Shown piece after piece: positions 35,477-44,683 of a stretch of DNA of 64,000 nt. The DNA comes from Thaumasiovibrio sp047250365. GTDB taxonomy: Bacteria; Pseudomonadota; Gammaproteobacteria; Enterobacterales; Vibrionaceae. The stretch covers positions 36,995 to 100,994 of the forward strand of contig NZ_JBLBVL010000012.1 of assembly GCF_047250365.1 (NCBI RefSeq), read 5' to 3'. A model generated the notes under the pieces. It had not been told where the DNA came from and searched no databases. It saw only the letters and a list, made by a program, of their open reading frames with translations. How positions within the stretch are numbered: the stretch's first letter is position 1; each line of letters opens with the position of its first letter. The translations under genes were made by a program, and so were the position numbers.

Positions 35477-36661
35477 ATGACCCAACCCGTTCCTTTTTAT
35501 AAAATGCATAACGTGATTCAGGATTATGCATGGGGAAGTAAAACATCAATCAATACGCTGTTTGGTATTGAGAACGCAACACAGAAGCCGCAAGCAGAAA
35601 TTTGGATGGGTGCCCACCCAAATGGCTGCTCGCAGGTTGAGGTGGATGGAGAACGGGTTTCTTTGGCCGAGCTGGTCGCACAAGCGCCAGAGAAGATGAT
35701 TGGGGGAAAGACGCAAGCTACGTATGGTGAATTGCCTTATCTGTTTAAGGTGCTAGCAGCCGAAAAAGCGTTATCGATTCAAGTACACCCTAGCAAAGCA
35801 CAAGCGGAAGCTGGTTATGCCAGAGAAGAAGCGGCCAGCGTTGCGTTATCGGCGGCAAACCGCAATTACAAAGATCCTAACCATAAGCCCGAGCTTGTCT
35901 ATGCGTTGACGTCGTATCAAGCGATGAATGGCTTTCGAGAGCTGGATGAAATGGTGGCGCTGTTTGAACAAGTGGCAGTGAGTGCTATTGCAGACTTAGT
36001 CGCGGCGTTGAAAGCGGGCGGTGATGGTCAAGCGCTGCAGGCGTTTTTTCATGCGATGCTATCGTTAAGCGGTGAGCGTAAAGATGCTGCGGTAGCGGCG
36101 TTGATGGCCTATGCTAAGGTCCAGCAGGCGCAGCCGTTATTTGCCCTGTTGGTTGACTTGGAGCAACAGTACCCTGGCGATATTGGTCTTTTTGCACCGC
36201 TGATGCTGAATGTTTTAACCTTACAGCCTGGCGAAGCAATGTTTCTTGATGCCTGTACACCACATGCTTATATCAAAGGGACAGCGCTGGAGATTATGGC
36301 GAACTCAGATAACGTACTTCGTGCTGGACTAACCCCGAAGTATATGGATGTCGAAGAGCTGGTGGCGTGCACGCGTTTTGAGTCAATGCCTGCAGACAGC
36401 TTATTAACACAACCTGTAGTTGAAGCCGGCATCGAGCATTTCCCTGTTCCGGTTGACGACTTTAAGATAAGCTTTTACCAAGGTGAGCATCAGCTTGAGG
36501 TCAGCAGTGCAGAGATCGTGCTTGCGGTTGATGCGCCATTAACCTTAACTTGTGGTGAGACCGTACTCTGTTTGCAAAAGGGCGAGTCCGCTTTTGTTCC
36601 TGCTGCGACAGGGCGTTATTCAGCGACCAGCACGGGACGCTACGCGCGCGCGTATAATTAA
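35477..36661 (+). CDS. manA: Mannose-6-phosphate isomerase, class I
   Basis: 394 residues. It interconverts mannose-6-phosphate and fructose-6-phosphate. Zinc-binding elements are visible: KALSIQVHPSKAQAEAGYAREE, HKPELVYALTSYQAMNGFR and LDACTPHAYIKGTALEIMANSDNVLRAGLTPKY, the last being the class I signature. The start ATG at 35477 is chosen over the GTG at 35468 because AGGTGAGA lies 4-11 bases ahead. It is monocistronic and ends in a strong hairpin. Confidence 0.96.
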   Translation: MTQPVPFYKMHNVIQDYAWGSKTSINTLFGIENATQKPQAEIWMGAHPNGCSQVEVDGERVSLAELVAQAPEKMIGGKTQATYGELPYLFKVLAAEKALSIQVHPSKAQAEAGYAREEAASVALSAANRNYKDPNHKPELVYALTSYQAMNGFRELDEMVALFEQVAVSAIADLVAALKAGGDGQALQAFFHAMLSLSGERKDAAVAALMAYAKVQQAQPLFALLVDLEQQYPGDIGLFAPLMLNVLTLQPGEAMFLDACTPHAYIKGTALEIMANSDNVLRAGLTPKYMDVEELVACTRFESMPADSLLTQPVVEAGIEHFPVPVDDFKISFYQGEHQLEVSSAEIVLAVDAPLTLTCGETVLCLQKGESAFVPAATGRYSATSTGRYARAYN

Positions 36662-36680
36662 TTGCGACGTGTTCGATAGC

Positions 36681-36711
36681 AAAAGCCACTTCAAGAAGAA
36701 GTGGCTTTTTT
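36681..36711. terminator. Terminator between manA and the DTW gene
   Basis: AAAAGCCACTTC / GAAGTGGCTTTT with loop AAGAA and a T run after; the A tract also allows minus-strand use. Confidence 0.9.
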
Positions 36712-36756
36712 GATTCTTAGCGTAAACGCATCGATGTTAGCCTTGGCTGAGTGTGC

Positions 36757-37398
36757 TTATGCTTTCGGGCGTTTAAAGGCAGCCAATGGCTGATGCTCTC
36801 GCTCTGCCAAATAGACTTGTTGAAATTGCTCAAAGTAAGCGAGTATCCGTTTACTGTCATCGTAATTTCCCTGCATGGCAAGGATCGCGGCGCCTATCTC
36901 GCAAGTACATAAATACCCTGACTGCTGGTTGCGACGCAATTGATAGCGAGAGGGGGTGTCAAGGTGGATTTGCAAACGGGGTAAGCTTTGCAGCCATGGG
37001 CTTTTGCGGACAATCTTCCGTGCTTCTTGCCAAGTCGCATCAATAATTACAAACAGAGGTATCGTGTTAGGCATTGCTGAGTAATGACTAGCAGGGTGCT
37101 GTTCGTCTGCAGGAAAAACCAGCCATGGTGTGTAGGCGGGGTCTTGCAATTGGCGCAGTAGCGATGACGGCGGCGTGGTGCGAGACCACATTTCAACGCG
37201 ACAATGAGGCAAGGTTTGTTGCAGTAATCTGCCAGTATTCGTGGCTTTGTTACTTTCACGGCTATGTTGTAATAATACAAAATGGGATTGCGCTTGCAGG
37301 TTTGGAATAACCTCGCATAGGCAGTGATAAGTAAACCCACATCGAGGGCACGGTAGAGGCACGACATTGACTCCGCTGGCAGTTGGTGAATGCCGCAA
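36757..37398 (-). CDS. DTW-domain tRNA-uridine aminocarboxypropyltransferase
   Basis: 213 residues. The family adds an aminocarboxypropyl group to uridine in tRNA (acp3U) from SAM. Four cysteines at the N-terminus (CPRCGFTYHCLC) form a likely zinc site. LLQHSRESNKATNTGRLL is the conserved HPxExxxxxNTGRLL-type motif and IIDATWQEARKIVRKSPWL contains the DTW motif in the form DATW. ENxC-like SGYLCTCEIGAAIL follows. E. coli TapT (YfiP) is a relative, but which paralogue this is cannot be told. It lies 27 bases downstream of the mosaic exported protein gene and is probably cotranscribed. Confidence 0.88.
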   Translation of the reverse strand: MRHSPTASGVNVVPLPCPRCGFTYHCLCEVIPNLQAQSHFVLLQHSRESNKATNTGRLLQQTLPHCRVEMWSRTTPPSSLLRQLQDPAYTPWLVFPADEQHPASHYSAMPNTIPLFVIIDATWQEARKIVRKSPWLQSLPRLQIHLDTPSRYQLRRNQQSGYLCTCEIGAAILAMQGNYDDSKRILAYFEQFQQVYLAEREHQPLAAFKRPKA

Positions 37399-37425
37399 AA
37401 TGATAACGTGCCTCTGGCTGGATTG

Positions 37426-38964
37426 CTATCTCAGTGACAAGCGATGATGCGCGTCAGCTGAAAAACCATGGCTAAATAGCGTGGCCAATGTTGCTTCTTT
37501 CGATATCTGTGCGAGCTGTTGCGTTGGGCGATAAGGGTAGCCTGTGATACCAAAACTCACTTGATAGATAGGTGACTCCGGTCTTGTCGTTGCTTTAGTC
37601 AGCAGATCGAGCCAATGGTGCTCAGGGTTTATTGCGACGCCAAAGGGCGCAGATATGTCAGTGATACGGCTGTTAAATCGCCATCCTTGCGACAGACCTT
37701 CAAACACGAGTAGAGTGCAGCCTTGCTGTTGGCACCAGTCCAGCATAATCAGTAGCTCAGGGTGTCCATCTTGGTTTAAGTCATAGGTGAGCCATTGGTA
37801 GTTCACTTCTGGCAGTGTGGTTTTGTGTACGATGAGGTAGCGACGCAAAAGCGCTTCGACTTCAGAATTTTTTTCTGCGACTGCCGTGATATCGCCACGC
37901 TGAGGCGCGTGTCGAGGTGGGGCTTGCTTTTCTGTAGTGGTATGGAGTGGGCCCGTCATTAGATCGAGGCGAATGCCGTTTGGTCCGAGGGCGTATCGCT
38001 GTTGATTGATGACCTCTTCATGGCTATTAAGTTGATAGCCTTTTCTCTTATATAGACGTTCGCTAATTTGCTGTTTATTTTCATCATGAGTCATGACGAC
38101 GTGAGCGGTGTCCATACCAAAGGGTTGCCAGAACCCGTGTTCGACAATCAAGCTGTTATCAGCTGCATGATGATGGGTTGTCGTCGCGCTGTAGTCTGCA
38201 TTCAGTGTTAATGTTGTTGTCAGCTGTAAATTTAAGTCTTGGCTTAAATAGTGCCCCTCCCAACTAGCGAGGGAGCTCGGCGTAGATACGCTAGCACAAC
38301 CGTATTGCTGCTCGCCATTGTGTGTGTTTGTGACTGTGGCACGCCAGCCATATAGGGTGCGACTGGTCTCGGTATGACAGGACGCTTGTTGTAGGTGGAT
38401 GGTGTAGTGCGAACTGAGGTAACGGCGAGTGTTGGCTTGCTGTTCGAACCCCTGCAACGCAAACGACTGATTGGGATGCCCGGTCTGATGTCGTGTTAAC
38501 TGCCCCTTGCCAAGGGTAATGTGCCAGTCACCTTGATGAGCAACGATTTTGGTTGCGGGCTGAGGTTGGGCGCAACTATTCACACTGGTGTGTAACTGGT
38601 TGATATGCTCGACCACCAATTGTGCACGCGAGGTGGTTGATGGTGTCGATGCCGGGATTAAGTACCCTGTCATGTCTGCGTAGATCGGCGCAGCTAGAGA
38701 GACGGCGGACACCATCTGTTTAGCGTTAGGAGACTGGTTGAGATTAAGCTCATACCCTTGCTGTGCTCCACAAGGGATCAGAGTGTAATGGGTTTGATGG
38801 TCTAAAATCTGGCCCTGTAAATTAAATGGTTGATTGGGGTAGTAATTACTTAGATTCTGCGCTGTTGCTACGGTGTCGGAGTGAGTTGATGATGGCAACA
38901 CCCACGAACTGTAGCTTACAAGGGCAAAAAAGGAGGCAAGAAGTGTTGTTTGATGAATACGCAT
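37426..38964 (-). CDS. Exported NlpE-like mosaic protein of unknown function
   Basis: 512 residues with a signal peptide (LLASFFALVSYSSWVLPSS). It has four recognisable parts. About 45-130 (PFNLQGQILDHQTHYTLIPCG) resembles the NlpE C-terminal OB domain. About 145-230 (WHITLGKGQLTRH to QQASCHTE and YGCASV) resembles the COG3650-type domain ending in GCA. About 235-340 (WEGHYLSQDLNLQLTTTLTLN) resembles the NlpE N-terminal domain, but the CxxC metal motif is replaced by SQDL. About 385-470 (YDLNQDGHPELLIMLDWC) is an FG-GAP/calcium-loop-like domain. No lipobox is seen, so it is probably soluble in the periplasm. Envelope stress sensing is a guess. GGGGA precedes the ATG. The family is not named by me with certainty. 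Confidence 0.7.
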   Translation of the reverse strand: MRIHQTTLLASFFALVSYSSWVLPSSTHSDTVATAQNLSNYYPNQPFNLQGQILDHQTHYTLIPCGAQQGYELNLNQSPNAKQMVSAVSLAAPIYADMTGYLIPASTPSTTSRAQLVVEHINQLHTSVNSCAQPQPATKIVAHQGDWHITLGKGQLTRHQTGHPNQSFALQGFEQQANTRRYLSSHYTIHLQQASCHTETSRTLYGWRATVTNTHNGEQQYGCASVSTPSSLASWEGHYLSQDLNLQLTTTLTLNADYSATTTHHHAADNSLIVEHGFWQPFGMDTAHVVMTHDENKQQISERLYKRKGYQLNSHEEVINQQRYALGPNGIRLDLMTGPLHTTTEKQAPPRHAPQRGDITAVAEKNSEVEALLRRYLIVHKTTLPEVNYQWLTYDLNQDGHPELLIMLDWCQQQGCTLLVFEGLSQGWRFNSRITDISAPFGVAINPEHHWLDLLTKATTRPESPIYQVSFGITGYPYRPTQQLAQISKEATLATLFSHGFSADAHHRLSLR

Positions 38965-39123
38965 GATTTCCCCTTTCCGCCGTATGAGATGTGCTGTGTC
39001 TGCGCGACAAGCTTAGGTTATTTGTCGGTGGAGAGTATCGCGTACCTAAAAGAGAAAACCGAGAGGTGGGCGTTGTAGGAGGTGGAGTTTGCGAGTGACT
39101 TCGAAAGTTGTGAGAGTCTTCTT

Positions 39124-39154
39124 GGTCAGTGTATTGCGCGTGAATACACTGACC
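39124..39154. repeat. 12-bp perfect inverted repeat downstream of yigL
   Basis: GGTCAGTGTATT (39124-39135) and AATACACTGACC (39143-39154) around a 7-base loop. It lies 13 bases after the end of yigL and before the mosaic protein gene on the same strand. No T tract follows on either strand. It probably ends or protects the yigL transcript. Confidence 0.75.
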
Positions 39155-39166
39155 TTGTGTAAATGA

Positions 39167-39976
39167 TTAAGGCGTGATGTCAAATAGGTGCGTATTGAGA
39201 TAATGTGCGACTGCTTCTTCACGGTTGCTGCCAATAACATCCAAGGTGGGTAGGGCTTGTTTGAGTTTGTCATGCGCCGTGCCCATGATCAGCCCTTTTC
39301 CTGCCATTTCAAGCATCTCTTTATCGTTCATGCCATCACCGAAGGCGATACAGTCTTTGAGAGTGTAGCCTTTTAGTGCCGCAACCGCGTCCAATGCCGC
39401 CCCTTTTGAGACGCCTTGGCCCATTACTTCAAGGCACCAAGGGGTAGAGAAGGCAATGCTGGCTTGATCCGTGAAGGCTGCGTTAAAACGGGATTCATAT
39501 GTTGCTAAGTATTCGTGATCCGGGTAGGTAATAAATATTTTTGCAATGTCATTGGTCGGCGGGGTATTTATGTCAAATAGCTCGTAGCTAAAACCACTCT
39601 CTTTATGATAAGTACGAAGTTCTTCACTCTCTTTGCTAATCAGCCATTTATCACCTTGGTAAAGATGGATGAGCAGGTTGGGGTCGTCTTTTACCATTTC
39701 AATCAGTGACACAACGATCTCGGCATCCACATTGGCGGCGAAAATCAAATTATCGTTGGCGTCATGAACGCGAGCGCCGTTAGAGGTGATCATGTAGGCT
39801 GGGATGCCAACGTTCTCTCGGATACGTGCCACATCAAGGTGGTGACGACCAGTGGCAAAGACAAAGTGTTCACCGCGCTCATGAAGTTGGCACAAAATTT
39901 CACGGGAGTAGGGGGCGATTTCATGCTCAGGTGTGAGTAATGTGCCATCTAGATCCGATGCAATGATTTTATACAT
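39167..39976 (-). CDS. yigL: HAD-IIB (Cof-type) phosphatase YigL
   Basis: 269 residues with HAD motifs: I ASDLDGTLLTPEH, II FATGRHHLDV, a C2 cap with the TSNGARVHD motif, KGAALDAVAALKGY, and IV AFGDGMNDKEMLEMAG. In E. coli YigL is a sugar-phosphate and pyridoxal-phosphate phosphatase, important in phosphosugar stress. It lies 85 bases downstream of pldB on the same strand, exactly as in the E. coli pldB-yigL pair. AAGG precedes the ATG by 7 bases. Confidence 0.93.
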   Translation of the reverse strand: MYKIIASDLDGTLLTPEHEIAPYSREILCQLHERGEHFVFATGRHHLDVARIRENVGIPAYMITSNGARVHDANDNLIFAANVDAEIVVSLIEMVKDDPNLLIHLYQGDKWLISKESEELRTYHKESGFSYELFDINTPPTNDIAKIFITYPDHEYLATYESRFNAAFTDQASIAFSTPWCLEVMGQGVSKGAALDAVAALKGYTLKDCIAFGDGMNDKEMLEMAGKGLIMGTAHDKLKQALPTLDVIGSNREEAVAHYLNTHLFDITP

Positions 39977-40061
39977 AGGCTACCTTTTTGCTACTGTGCC
40001 GAATGACACATCCAATGATGCTTCCATCATACGCTGGAAATGGGGATAAAAAAGGGTTAAA

Positions 40062-41024
40062 TCAGTCGTTGCTTTGTTCCGCTTTTTTAAAGAAGGCAAA
40101 AATTTCATTGAGAGCCGCAGTACGAATAGGGTCGGACTCAAATAAAATTTCGTGTTTTGCATTCGCGACAGCCGTTAATTTAGCATCGAGCTGTTTAGCG
40201 ACTTGTATTTGTATTTCATTGTCAACAATGGCCTCTTTGTCTGCTTGTAGAATGAGTAGAGGGGTGCCCAGTGGGGGCTTAATTTTGCGACATTGCTGAG
40301 CGGCTTTCGTGGCCTGAATCACCCATTGTCGACTTGCGCCACCCAAACGTAGCTGAGGATGAGATTGGTAGAGCTGTCTAAACCAGCGATAGCGAGTTTC
40401 ACTGTGTGTGAGCACATTGTTCTCAAACGGTTTGTTGATGTAGGGGCCTTGTTTAGGGGCGAAACCGGGTTCGCCCTTCCACCAGTCGAGCAGCTGTAAG
40501 CATGGCCGAGCAATGCGCTTCATTATCGGAGAGAGAGCAATGCCATACATGGGAGCACAGAGGGCAGCACTGGTAAAGGCGTGCTGAGTCAATAATAAGG
40601 TAGCGATGGTGCCTCCCATTGAATGGGCAAGTAAATGGGAGTGTTGGTAACGTGCTGGCTTAACAATGGTGCGGAGAAAGGTGTGTGCATCATCAACAAA
40701 GTAATCAAAGCAATCAATATGGCCTAAATCTGCCTTTTCGCTTAAGCGAGGAGAGTGCCCTTGCCCGCGATGATCAAAGGTATAGACATCATAACCTTGT
40801 TGGAACAGGTCATAACAGATCTCTTGATACTTCCAACAGGTTTCAACGCGGCCATTAAGTACCACCACGACACCTTGGGCTTTGTGATGGGTAAAGCTCA
40901 TCCAATAAAGAGGAAGGTTATGTTTACCCATAAAATGCCCTTCGCGCTTTTGTTGCCAAAAGGGGCGAAGTTGGTGGTTTAAAAAGTGCGGGTATGTGGA
41001 TTCCCTGTCAGCAAATGCGACCAT
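40062..41024 (-). CDS. pldB: Lysophospholipase L2
   Basis: 320 residues, alpha/beta hydrolase. The nucleophile is in LLAHSMGGTIATLLL; the oxyanion region is VVVLNGRVETCWKY; DHRGQGHSPRL and the late Asp/His region (LILQADKEAIVDNE, AKHEILFE) complete the triad. PldB hydrolyses lysophospholipids at the inner membrane. The N-terminal RESTYPHFLNHQLRPFWQQKREGHFMG and YWMSF match the PldB family. It is divergent from the EAL-HDOD gene and upstream of yigL. Confidence 0.93.
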   Translation of the reverse strand: MVAFADRESTYPHFLNHQLRPFWQQKREGHFMGKHNLPLYWMSFTHHKAQGVVVVLNGRVETCWKYQEICYDLFQQGYDVYTFDHRGQGHSPRLSEKADLGHIDCFDYFVDDAHTFLRTIVKPARYQHSHLLAHSMGGTIATLLLTQHAFTSAALCAPMYGIALSPIMKRIARPCLQLLDWWKGEPGFAPKQGPYINKPFENNVLTHSETRYRWFRQLYQSHPQLRLGGASRQWVIQATKAAQQCRKIKPPLGTPLLILQADKEAIVDNEIQIQVAKQLDAKLTAVANAKHEILFESDPIRTAALNEIFAFFKKAEQSND

Positions 41025-41350
41025 AAAAAATAGCGCTCAGTGGTTATTGACGTAATAAGAGAATAATACACGTTTTAATGGAGAGAATACGAGGGCAAGC
41101 TATCACTCTACAGGAGAGAGGTGTTTAGGGGGAAGGGTGAGCGCGCCTTATTTAACGCTTGTGGCCAGAGCGGTGTGGCTATTAGGCAAATGAAACAGAA
41201 AGCCTATGCGATAGGTGTCACATTAAGTGGTTGGAAACACAAATTTTTTGCGGAAAGAGAGGTAAACTGCCTTGTACGGCAGGCAAGGCATTTCTTGTCT
41301 TGCTTTTTGTGCTAGAGTTGCAATTGAAGTCGTATAAAAACGAGGTATCC
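41025..41350. other. Divergent intergenic region, pldB / EAL-HDOD gene
   Basis: About 325 bases without a supported gene. A small inverted repeat TGCCTTG (41268-41274) / CAAGGCA (41284-41290) lies about 60 bases before the EAL-HDOD start. No convincing riboswitch or promoter could be fitted. Confidence 0.5.
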
Positions 41351-42568
41351 ATGTACTCTTACGTGGCGAGGCAGCCCATCTTAAACCGCCAACAGAAAAC
41401 CGTAGGCTATGAACTGTTGTTTCGCGACGGTGAGAGAAATGCCTTCCCCAATGTGGATGTGGATACTGCAACTTGCCGTTTAATTGTCGAGAACTATTTT
41501 GCTGGGGGCCATAAGAGTAGCGTGCCACATGGACGTTGTTTCATTAACTTTCCTCAGCAGAGCATTGAACAATTGATCCCAACCATGCTACCCAAAGAGC
41601 AGGTTGTGATTGAAGTGCTGGAGACATGCCAACCTACCGATTCACTCTATCAAGCCATTCGCCATCTGCATCAACTTGGCTATGTGATTGCCTTGGATGA
41701 TTTTGTACCGAGTTCGGACTGGTATCGCTTTTTGCCTTACGTGCATATCATTAAGCTGGATCTGTGCCAGATGTCTTTAGTTGAAGCCTGTGCATTTGTG
41801 ACGGCTCATCAGGGGCGTAAGTTGAAGTTTTTAGCCGAGAAAGTTGAGACTCATCAGCAGTTTCAGCGCTGCTTGGCGGCTGGTTTTCATTTCTTCCAGG
41901 GTTATTATTTCTGCAAGCCTGAAATGGTCAAACAGAAACATATTCATGCGACACAATTAAACACGCTGCAAATTCTACAAGAGCTGTGTAAGCGCAGTGT
42001 CGATTTCAACACGATTGAGCGTTTAATCGCGAGCGATCTAACGCTGTCATATCTGTTATTGCGTTATGTTAATGCGAGTGTTCGTTATCGTGCCATAAAA
42101 GAGATCACATCGTTTAAGCAGGCGTTAATATACCTCGGAGAGGAGCGGCTTAAACAATTTGTTGGCTTAATGGCGACAGCGCACGCAGCGATTAATAAGC
42201 CAAGCGAACTCTACTTACAGTCAATTCTGCGCGCTAAAATGAGCGAAAACCTCGCTTTAGCCAAAGGGCACAAACAAATAACGCATCAAGCCTTTTTGTC
42301 AGGATTGTTTTCACGGCTCGACTGTTTACTGGATACATCGTTGGAAGAGCTCGTTGAGTTGTTGCCATTGTCGATGCCAGTGGAGCAAGCCTTGCTTAAA
42401 AAAGAGGGAGAGTTGGGAATGATGCTGGGCCTGTTAGATGCCTATGAACAAGCTGATTGGACTTCGGTGGATAACTATTGCCAGCAGTTACACATCTCTT
42501 CGCAACATGTTAGCCAGGCCTATCGTGATGCGTTGCATTGGGTGCAGGATTGTCAGCCAGTACCTTAA
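41351..42568 (+). CDS. EAL-HDOD protein (YuxH/CdgJ-like)
   Basis: 405 residues. An N-terminal EAL domain (about 1-200) and C-terminal HDOD domain (about 205-400). The EAL part starts SYVARQPILNRQQKTVGYELLFRDGERNAFP, the YuxH-type variant, with ELL in place of EAL. It keeps INF, VIEVLET, ALDDFVP (DDFG altered), IKLD, AEKVET and FQGYYFCKP, so catalysis is possible but uncertain. The HDOD part begins QLNTLQILQEL and has LIASDLTLSYLLLRYVNAS. In V. cholerae an EAL-HDOD protein (CdgJ) lowers c-di-GMP and controls motility; orthology is not established here. The ATG at 41351 with GAGG upstream is the family start, although the frame opens at 41231. Confidence 0.9.
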   Translation: MYSYVARQPILNRQQKTVGYELLFRDGERNAFPNVDVDTATCRLIVENYFAGGHKSSVPHGRCFINFPQQSIEQLIPTMLPKEQVVIEVLETCQPTDSLYQAIRHLHQLGYVIALDDFVPSSDWYRFLPYVHIIKLDLCQMSLVEACAFVTAHQGRKLKFLAEKVETHQQFQRCLAAGFHFFQGYYFCKPEMVKQKHIHATQLNTLQILQELCKRSVDFNTIERLIASDLTLSYLLLRYVNASVRYRAIKEITSFKQALIYLGEERLKQFVGLMATAHAAINKPSELYLQSILRAKMSENLALAKGHKQITHQAFLSGLFSRLDCLLDTSLEELVELLPLSMPVEQALLKKEGELGMMLGLLDAYEQADWTSVDNYCQQLHISSQHVSQAYRDALHWVQDCQPVP

Positions 42569-42607
42569 CAGAATGATAGAAATGCACAGTAGCGCTGTGC
42601 GTGATAT

Positions 42608-42637
42608 AAAAAAACCGGACGTCGCGTCCGGTTTTTT
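42608..42637. terminator. Bidirectional terminator, EAL-HDOD / abgT-like
   Basis: AAAACCGGAC / GTCCGGTTTT stem with GTCGC loop; A and T runs on both sides. Confidence 0.92.
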
Positions 42638-42644
42638 ATTTGGC

Positions 42645-44240
42645 TTATCCGCCGAAGGTGTAGAAGGTGGCGGCACCTGGACCGACTGGAATGCCCAGAA
42701 CAAAGACCCATACGTAGAACAGCATGCTCCAACCGACCATAAAGCAGACGGTGTACGGTAGCATGGTTGCGATCAGCGTACCGATACCTAGACGGTTAAC
42801 ATAACGCGTACCTACCGCCATGATTAGGCCAAAGTAGCTCATCATCGGTGTAATAAGGTTAGTGACTGAGTCGCCAATGCGGTATGCCGCTTGAATCGTT
42901 TCTGGTGCGTAGCCAACGAGCATTAGCATAGGAACGAATACGGGTGCAGTAATCGCCCATTGTGCTGACGCCGAACCTAGCGATAGGTTGATGATGCCAC
43001 ACATAATAATGAAGCCAAAGAACAGTGCTGGACCTGTAATGCCCATCGCTTCAAGAAAGCTTGCACCGCCCACCGCGATAATTTGACCGAAGTTTGTCCA
43101 AGCGAAGAAGGCAACGAATTGTGCCGCAAAGAAAACCAGAACAATGTACATGCCCATCGAGCTCATAGACTTAGACATTGCGTCAATAACATCACGGTCT
43201 GTCTTCATGGTGCCAACTACGCGGCCATAAACGTAGCCAGGGATAGCAAAGAACACAAAGATAAATGCAACGATACCACGTAAGAACGGTGAGCCCGCAA
43301 CGGCACCAGTTTCAGGGTGACGTAGAATGCCCCACTCCGGCACAATGGTCAGTGCTAGCACAGCGGCGACCGCTAATGCAGCAACACCTGCCATTTTAAG
43401 GCCTTTGATTTCAAGAGGGGTGACTTCTGTTGCTTGGTCTAGGCTTAGATCTTCAGATGCTTCTTCTTGGTTATATTCACCCAGTTTTGGCTCAACGATT
43501 TTTTCAGTAACGTAAGTACCTGCCAGTGAAACAAAGAAGGTAGAGAACGCCATGAAGTACCAGTTTACTTCTGGACCCACCAAGTATTCAGGGTCAAGAA
43601 TTTGCGCCGCTGTTTCAGTGATGCCTGACAACAGAGGGTCAACAGTACCGAGCAGGAGGTTAGCAGAGTATCCACCAGAAACCCCGGCAAACGCCGCAGC
43701 CAGACCCGCAAGTGGGTGGCGACCCAGTGAGTGGAAAATCATAGCGGCGAGTGGAATAAGTACCACATAGCCTAGCTCAGAGGCGGTGTTTGAAATAATA
43801 CCAGCGAAGACAATGGTAAAGGTGACAAGGCGAGGTGAAGCGCCCATAACCAGTTTACGCATACCTGCTGACAGTAGGCCAGAGTATTCTGCAACCGCAA
43901 CACCTAGCATTGCCACCAGTACGGTACCAAGAGGCGCAAAGCCTGTAAAGTTAGTCACAACACTCTGTACAATGCGTTGTAGGCCAGCGGCACTCATTAA
44001 GCTGACGACGCGAATCATGCCGTCTGCTGCACGACCGCTGGCGCCTTCAGGGCGTGGGTCGACAACCGCTAAGTCAAAATATCCAGCAACACCCGAAGCA
44101 AGAATGATGGCCACACAGAAGATGGCGAAAAGTGTAATAGGGTGTGGCAGGAGGTTTCCGAGCCATTCGACGCTGTCTAAGAAGCGAGTAAACAGATTTT
44201 TCTTCTGCTTATCGACGGAGATCGATGAAGTTGTTTGCAT
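42645..44240 (-). CDS. AbgT-family transporter
   Basis: 531 residues with about twelve membrane helices. AbgT hallmarks: FLDSVEWLGNLLPHPITLFAIF at the start, NTASELGYVVLIPLAAMIF, GGYSANLLLGTVDPLLSGITE, SLGSASAQWAITAPVFVPMLML and RIGDSVTNLITPMMSYF. E. coli AbgT imports p-aminobenzoyl-glutamate; other members (MtrF, YdaH) export sulphonamides, so import or export cannot be decided. The start ATG at 44240 is chosen because GGAG lies 7 bases upstream; an ATG four codons earlier overlaps that site. It has no adjacent abgAB or regulator. Confidence 0.92.
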   Translation of the reverse strand: MQTTSSISVDKQKKNLFTRFLDSVEWLGNLLPHPITLFAIFCVAIILASGVAGYFDLAVVDPRPEGASGRAADGMIRVVSLMSAAGLQRIVQSVVTNFTGFAPLGTVLVAMLGVAVAEYSGLLSAGMRKLVMGASPRLVTFTIVFAGIISNTASELGYVVLIPLAAMIFHSLGRHPLAGLAAAFAGVSGGYSANLLLGTVDPLLSGITETAAQILDPEYLVGPEVNWYFMAFSTFFVSLAGTYVTEKIVEPKLGEYNQEEASEDLSLDQATEVTPLEIKGLKMAGVAALAVAAVLALTIVPEWGILRHPETGAVAGSPFLRGIVAFIFVFFAIPGYVYGRVVGTMKTDRDVIDAMSKSMSSMGMYIVLVFFAAQFVAFFAWTNFGQIIAVGGASFLEAMGITGPALFFGFIIMCGIINLSLGSASAQWAITAPVFVPMLMLVGYAPETIQAAYRIGDSVTNLITPMMSYFGLIMAVGTRYVNRLGIGTLIATMLPYTVCFMVGWSMLFYVWVFVLGIPVGPGAATFYTFGG

Positions 44241-44683
44241 GTTTTGCTCCATTTTTATTTTATCCCGTCAATGGGAACTAGGTCGGGAGATTACGTCAAA
44301 TTTGAAATTGTTAAAAAGATATAATTGTGTCTAAATGTGTCTGTTGTATATATTGTGTTTTGGGCTTGTAATGGGCTTGGTATGGTTTGGCTATCAAATT
44401 ATAGCCAAATGGTGGGTGTAAGTGTTAAAGGCTTGGCTTTATAAGTTTATGATTTTTAAAGTGTATTTTTATTGCTCACTGAGGTCGTCGCACTTTTGAA
44501 CGCAGGGTTTTTGTACTCTTTCAGTTGCGTAATATATTTTCTGCTGTTTATTAACAGGATTATAACGATTATTTTTGCAGAAAATGTGAATAGATAGCGA
44601 ATGGTACTATTCGCTGGCAAGGCACTGTTGGTCAGTAGGGTGGTCGGTATATCATGCATAAAATGCTCGGAGGAAGAAAAGCA
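44241..44683. other. Intergenic region between abgT-like gene and acyltransferase gene
   Basis: About 440 bases, AT-rich, with no supported gene. TATAAT occurs at 44320-44325 on the plus strand, but no matching -35 was found at a normal distance. Promoters for both divergent genes should lie here. Confidence 0.5.

Noticed and set aside
41100..41350. Glycine-riboswitch-like GGAGAGAGG in the pldB/EAL-HDOD gap
   Set aside because: The conserved downstream CCGAAGG core is missing and the neighbouring genes have no link to glycine.
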